Positions 61,098 through 64,000 of a stretch of DNA of 64,000 nucleotides are shown here, piece after piece (within the stretch, counting starts at the first letter, position 1; every line of letters starts with the position of its first letter). Under the pieces are notes generated by a model, which was given only the letters and a program-made list of their open reading frames with translations, was not told the DNA's origin and did no database searches. Position numbers and translations under genes: made by a program. The stretch is from Hypomyces perniciosus (Eukaryota > Ascomycota > Sordariomycetes > Hypocreales > Hypocreaceae): contig SPDT01000004.1 in assembly GCA_008477525.1 (NCBI GenBank), positions 310,001 to 374,000 of the forward strand. The letters run 5' to 3'.

Positions 61098-61880
61098 ATG
61101 CAGAGTACTTTCCTCGCTTTTGTTGGGCTTTTAGCCATTGCTGAGGCTAACCCTGTGCCTCTCACTGCCGACTCTTCGGTTCTGGCTAAGAGGGATATTC
61201 TACGACCCTTACCAGAGCGCAGCGACCCTCTAGAGGTTCGATTGCAACCTCTTCTCGATTTTGATAAGGATGGTTGCTACAACACAGCTGCCATCGACCC
61301 TAATGGCAATCTTAATCCTGGAAAACAAGCAACTGGCACACCCGAGGGCCAATGCCGTGATCCTCAGCAGCTTCAAAACAGCAACGCCTACTCGCGAAAG
61401 AGATGCAATAATGGCTATTGTGCGGTCATGTATGAGTACTATTTCGAGAAAGATCAGGCTGCTTTAGGCACCTACGGGGGTGGACATCGTCACGACTGGG
61501 AGAATATTGTTGTCTTCTCAAGGGGAAACAATGTTGTGCGTGTCGCCCCGTCGTGCCACGGAAAGTATAACGGCGCCAGCAATTCCTTTCCCCGCAACGA
61601 TCTCCATCCCTTAATGGTCTACCATAAGGATGGTCCAAGCACTCATTGCTTCCGAATTGCCAATAACAACGATGTCGCCCATCCGGAAAACCACTTTGGA
61701 GTCTTCTACCGCAGCCCGTTGATAGGCTGGGATTACTGGCCCAATAACTGGTTTCGCGATAGAATGCTTAACAATTGGAAGGGCGGTATTGGCCCGAAGC
61801 TGGACGACGAGTTCGGCAATGCGTTACGCGATGCAGCCGGTGACGGCGTGCGCGGATTCAACCCCTACATCGATTCTTAA
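61098..61880 (+). CDS. secreted NPP1/NLP necrosis-inducing protein
   Basis: Intact intronless gene, 260 residues. The family (Nep1-like proteins, Pfam NPP1) comprises secreted proteins; cytolytic members damage eudicot plasma membranes after binding GIPC sphingolipids. Residues 1-17 form a signal peptide ending in AEA; a pro-region with Lys-Arg at about 31-32 may be trimmed. The hallmark heptapeptide GHRHDWE is at residues 129-135. The residues equivalent to the metal- and activity-linked Asp, His, Asp and Glu of the studied Pythium protein are Asp119, His130, Asp133 and Glu135, all present. Six Cys occur (DGCYN, GQCRD, RCNNGYC, SCHG, THCFR), more than the two of plain type 1, so a second disulfide as in type 2 is likely. 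Some fungal NLPs are non-toxic; the sequence alone does not decide activity. The start is the only ATG giving the signal peptide. The gene stands alone with a TATA box and lies about 8 kb from the RIP-mutated block. Confidence 0.93.
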   Translation: MQSTFLAFVGLLAIAEANPVPLTADSSVLAKRDILRPLPERSDPLEVRLQPLLDFDKDGCYNTAAIDPNGNLNPGKQATGTPEGQCRDPQQLQNSNAYSRKRCNNGYCAVMYEYYFEKDQAALGTYGGGHRHDWENIVVFSRGNNVVRVAPSCHGKYNGASNSFPRNDLHPLMVYHKDGPSTHCFRIANNNDVAHPENHFGVFYRSPLIGWDYWPNNWFRDRMLNNWKGGIGPKLDDEFGNALRDAAGDGVRGFNPYIDS

Positions 61881-62282
61881 TCTGCCAGCTGAGATTGCGG
61901 AAACTTTGGGCTTTCGTGTTGTAAATGCTACCTGGAAAGACTGGGAGTGCAAAGCAGACACAAGGAAGAGTTTTCAGACAAGATACAAGTTATGAATACC
62001 CACGGGCTTTATGATTCCAATAGAATACTAGGACAAGTATTATCGCTAGATATAAATATCCTGGTATTGTATATGTTCACCTTCTATTATAAAATGTATA
62101 TAGTTGATTCGATGTTGAAAGAGCCTCCAGTGTAAGCCGGTGAGGCTGAACAGCGACATATAACGACGCTATAGATTCCTTTCAACCAGATAGCTAATTG
62201 ATGATATTTAACTCCCACTCGATAGCACACTTTTCCGAACATCATGTTACTAATATTGCTTCCAAAGATGCGTTAGCCCCGT
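61881..62282. other. 3' flank of the NLP gene, no gene recognised
   Basis: Short open frames, no domain. AT-rich near 62030-62130, as for a fungal 3' untranslated region. Confidence 0.45.
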
Positions 62283-62513
62283 TTACTTTCTTCTTCCCCA
62301 AGGTTTAATATCCCCTGAGTCGTAACATTCACAATAATTGAGAGGTCGACGAGAATCTGGGACATAATCTTTGACTATCCGCCTCACTAACTCTCGGTCA
62401 CCAAGTGTCGTGGCTTCTGCCCTAGTAATGCGAAAAATCCCTAGCCCATTATTACTAGTCGGATAATCCTGGTTTGAGCCGTATTTCTCGATGTTCAAGA
62501 CATCTTCGGTCAA
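62283..62513 (-). pseudogene. unrecognised conserved-looking fragment
   Basis: On the minus strand 76 codons read TEDVLNIEKYGSNQDYPTSN, GLGIFRITRAEATTLGDREL, VRRIVKDYVPDSRR and end at TAA. Composition and codon use look protein-coding, but there is no ATG start: a TAA stands shortly before (62535 region) and the frame would start at TTG. It may be the last exon or a relic of a longer gene. The family is not recognised. Confidence 0.35.
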
Positions 62514-63043
62514 TGTTTTTGAACCAGGGGGTTATTTAGGTTCAGCATTTTCCTAGGCGGAAGATACTCGTAAGTTAAAACCAGCTCTTCAATTAAGGGT
62601 TATTACCTCATCTAATATTGTTGGAAACTGCGTATAGATCTTTGTGCACTTGACCTGAACAGCTTGTGGTAAGACTCTGCAACACTTCTTAGACAAGGGG
62701 AACTCTCCTCGAGATAGATCCCAAGAATGTCAAGTACCTTCAAACCATTAATACGGCCGTATTCGTAGTGTGTCTAAACGATGGCGCGGCCAAATAAAGC
62801 AAATTTATTGGGCTTTTAATCTATATCTTAAGAAAATTTCTATACTGGCTGCAAGTGTCCAAGTGGAGCATTTATAGAAAAGGACTGGGAATTCTAGTAT
62901 ACAGACAAAGGCTCACCACCAGATAGTAAGCCAAAATCTTCATCATAGCATGTCGCTTCGTCATTCTGATACATTTCTCAGATAACCGCTAAATTCCATG
63001 TTTTTTCCATGTTTTTCCGGTTCACCAGTCGATCTTTGAATTG
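62514..63043. other. intergenic, no gene recognised
   Basis: About 530 bp with mixed composition and stops in every frame. It includes the downstream side of the transcription-factor relic. Confidence 0.4.
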
Positions 63044-64000
63044 TCAGTTTAACCAGCTGGGATCATCCACGAGCCATTGTTGTAACAATTCATCTGCATC
63101 AGGGAAGATTGGTTGCGACATGTCAATTGTTGCCATGAACGGTGACGAGTAATCCAAAGGCAACTCTGTGGTCGACAGTTCCGGATTCCCATTCTACATC
63201 TGTGACCTTCTCGTGATAGAGATGGTTCCAGAATAAGGAATCGTAAAATTGAAATGATCGCCGCCATGATCCCGTGGGTCTTCAATCACTCTGCGGAGAA
63301 TGCTCAACACGTTGGAGGCCTGCGCTGCAACAACATTGCGAAAGCGCCCATTGGATTCATCCAGCATCTTGATCAAGTCATTGATCAAAGCCCAGTCCGT
63401 CTCTTTTTGACATTCCAGATTTTCCTCCTCAAACGTCGGATTGGGCAGAGACAGGTTGAAGAGGAGAATCGCAGCCGTGGTAGATGCTTGGAAATTTGTC
63501 AAGCGACACAAAAACATTCCAAAGCTTGTCCGGATTAAGAGATATTGCTTGAGAAGCCCTCGTGCTGCATTCAAGCATGAAAACCGGCTGTATTCATATT
63601 TCCGCTGGGCTGTTGAATCAAGCATAAATAGTAGGTGAAGCGCTACCGAACGAAAGTTGATGGTGCCATAGCTGAATATTAAGGCGGCTGTAAACTTTGG
63701 CCAACGCTTCTGCCTCCATGTCGTCAGCTTTATCCATATTCTGCCACCAAGGTTGTGGCATAGATTGTGCCAGTGTCTCGAGTGCATTGTCTATGCTCTG
63801 CACGGCAACGAAGGCTAATGATGTGGAAGAGTGCCCTCTGTCGATTATTCGTGCTGCAATCCGATCGAGCTCTTTCAGATACAGTATGTCTTGCTGGCTC
63901 TCGTCTAAATCCCTTTCCATTATACAAAAATTAGAGGTTTTGTCCCTTTCCATGGCACCGTATGGAAAACCCAAGATCAAGGCGAGGTGACGATCGGAAT
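63044..64000 (-). pseudogene. fungal-specific transcription factor domain, C-terminal half, broken; continues past the right edge
   Basis: On the minus strand the frame is open from the window edge: LALILGFPYGAMERD, then ELDRIAARIIDRGHSS, PWWQNMDKADDME and LNIQLWHHQLSF. Near 63641-63648 the frame must shift by one to continue as VALHLLFMLDSTAQRKYEYS, NAARGLLKQYLLIRTSFGMF, CRLTNFQASTTAAILLFNLS and TIPYSGTISITRRSQM. This order matches the fungal transcription factor domain of zinc-cluster regulators (the R-Y-E-Y-S and F-Q-A-x-T-A-A-x-L-L-L segments are typical). A TAG at 63194-63196 ends it, but the same frame goes on for about 50 codons to TGA at 63044, reading NGNPELSTTELPLDYSS and so on. Frameshift plus stop make a pseudogene likely; the TAG is of RIP type (CAG or TGG to TAG). 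The zinc cluster itself would lie outside the window. Confidence 0.8.

Noticed and set aside
61261..61638. Alternative frames overlapping the NLP gene
   Set aside because: They are shadows of the main frame, which has the signal peptide and GHRHDWE motif.
1..64000. tRNA, rRNA or CRISPR arrays
   Set aside because: No cloverleaf with conserved T-loop bases, no rRNA-like block and no regularly spaced direct repeats were found; CRISPR would not be expected in a fungus.

Overview
The window looks like a piece of a filamentous ascomycete (Pezizomycotina) genome with two contrasting compartments. Positions 1 to about 52,990 are extremely AT-rich, gene-free and built from decayed transposons. The decay has the signature of repeat-induced point mutation (RIP): copies of one family differ mainly by C-to-T and G-to-A changes, and coding frames are full of TAA and TAG where Gln and Trp codons are expected. 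Positions 52,990 to 64,000 have ordinary base composition and carry short-intron fungal genes and gene fragments. No species can be named from the sequence.

Layout of the AT-rich part. A Ty3/gypsy element on the plus strand (1-3621) ends in a polypurine tract and a 403-bp LTR (3622-4024). An unclassified repeat follows (4025-5750). Then comes a deep nest. A minus-strand copia fragment (5751-7651) carries a 580-bp LTR-like element (6121-6700, TSD AATAT) and is followed by the 3' half of a minus-strand gypsy element (7652-10276). A minus-strand LINE (10277-14943, resuming at 41797) lies next to that gypsy half and breaks its reverse transcriptase. The LINE is split by a copia element (ends at 14944 and 41791, TSD AACCT). 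That copia LTR is split by a chromodomain gypsy element (chromovirus) starting at 15089. The chromovirus in turn carries a second, complete chromovirus (17337-24460, TSD GTCTA), a complete copia element on the minus strand (27787-34916, TSD ATTTA), and a third chromovirus in reverse orientation (from 34988). The third one is cut off near 40615, where the sequence jumps straight into the 5' part of the outer copia: a deletion removed the missing ends. Right of 41791 come the LINE continuation, several copies of the 580-bp family, a second LINE copy (46011-50440) and unrecognised AT-rich sequence up to 52,990.

Gene-bearing part. In order: a broken alpha/beta hydrolase (53115-53939), an apparently intact DUF1749-type alpha/beta hydrolase with one intron (55025-56147), the C-terminal end of a pogo-like transposase (56336-56473), a short TIR element (58130-58215), a fragment resembling a highly reducing polyketide synthase (about 58246-58416), an intact secreted NPP1/NLP necrosis-inducing protein gene (61098-61880), an unrecognised minus-strand fragment (62283-62513), and the C-terminal half of a fungal transcription-factor gene running off the right edge, broken by a frameshift and a stop (63044-64000). 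The two intact genes stand among relics, as expected of a repeat-flanked accessory region. The window shows no operon-like or cluster logic beyond that neighbourhood.
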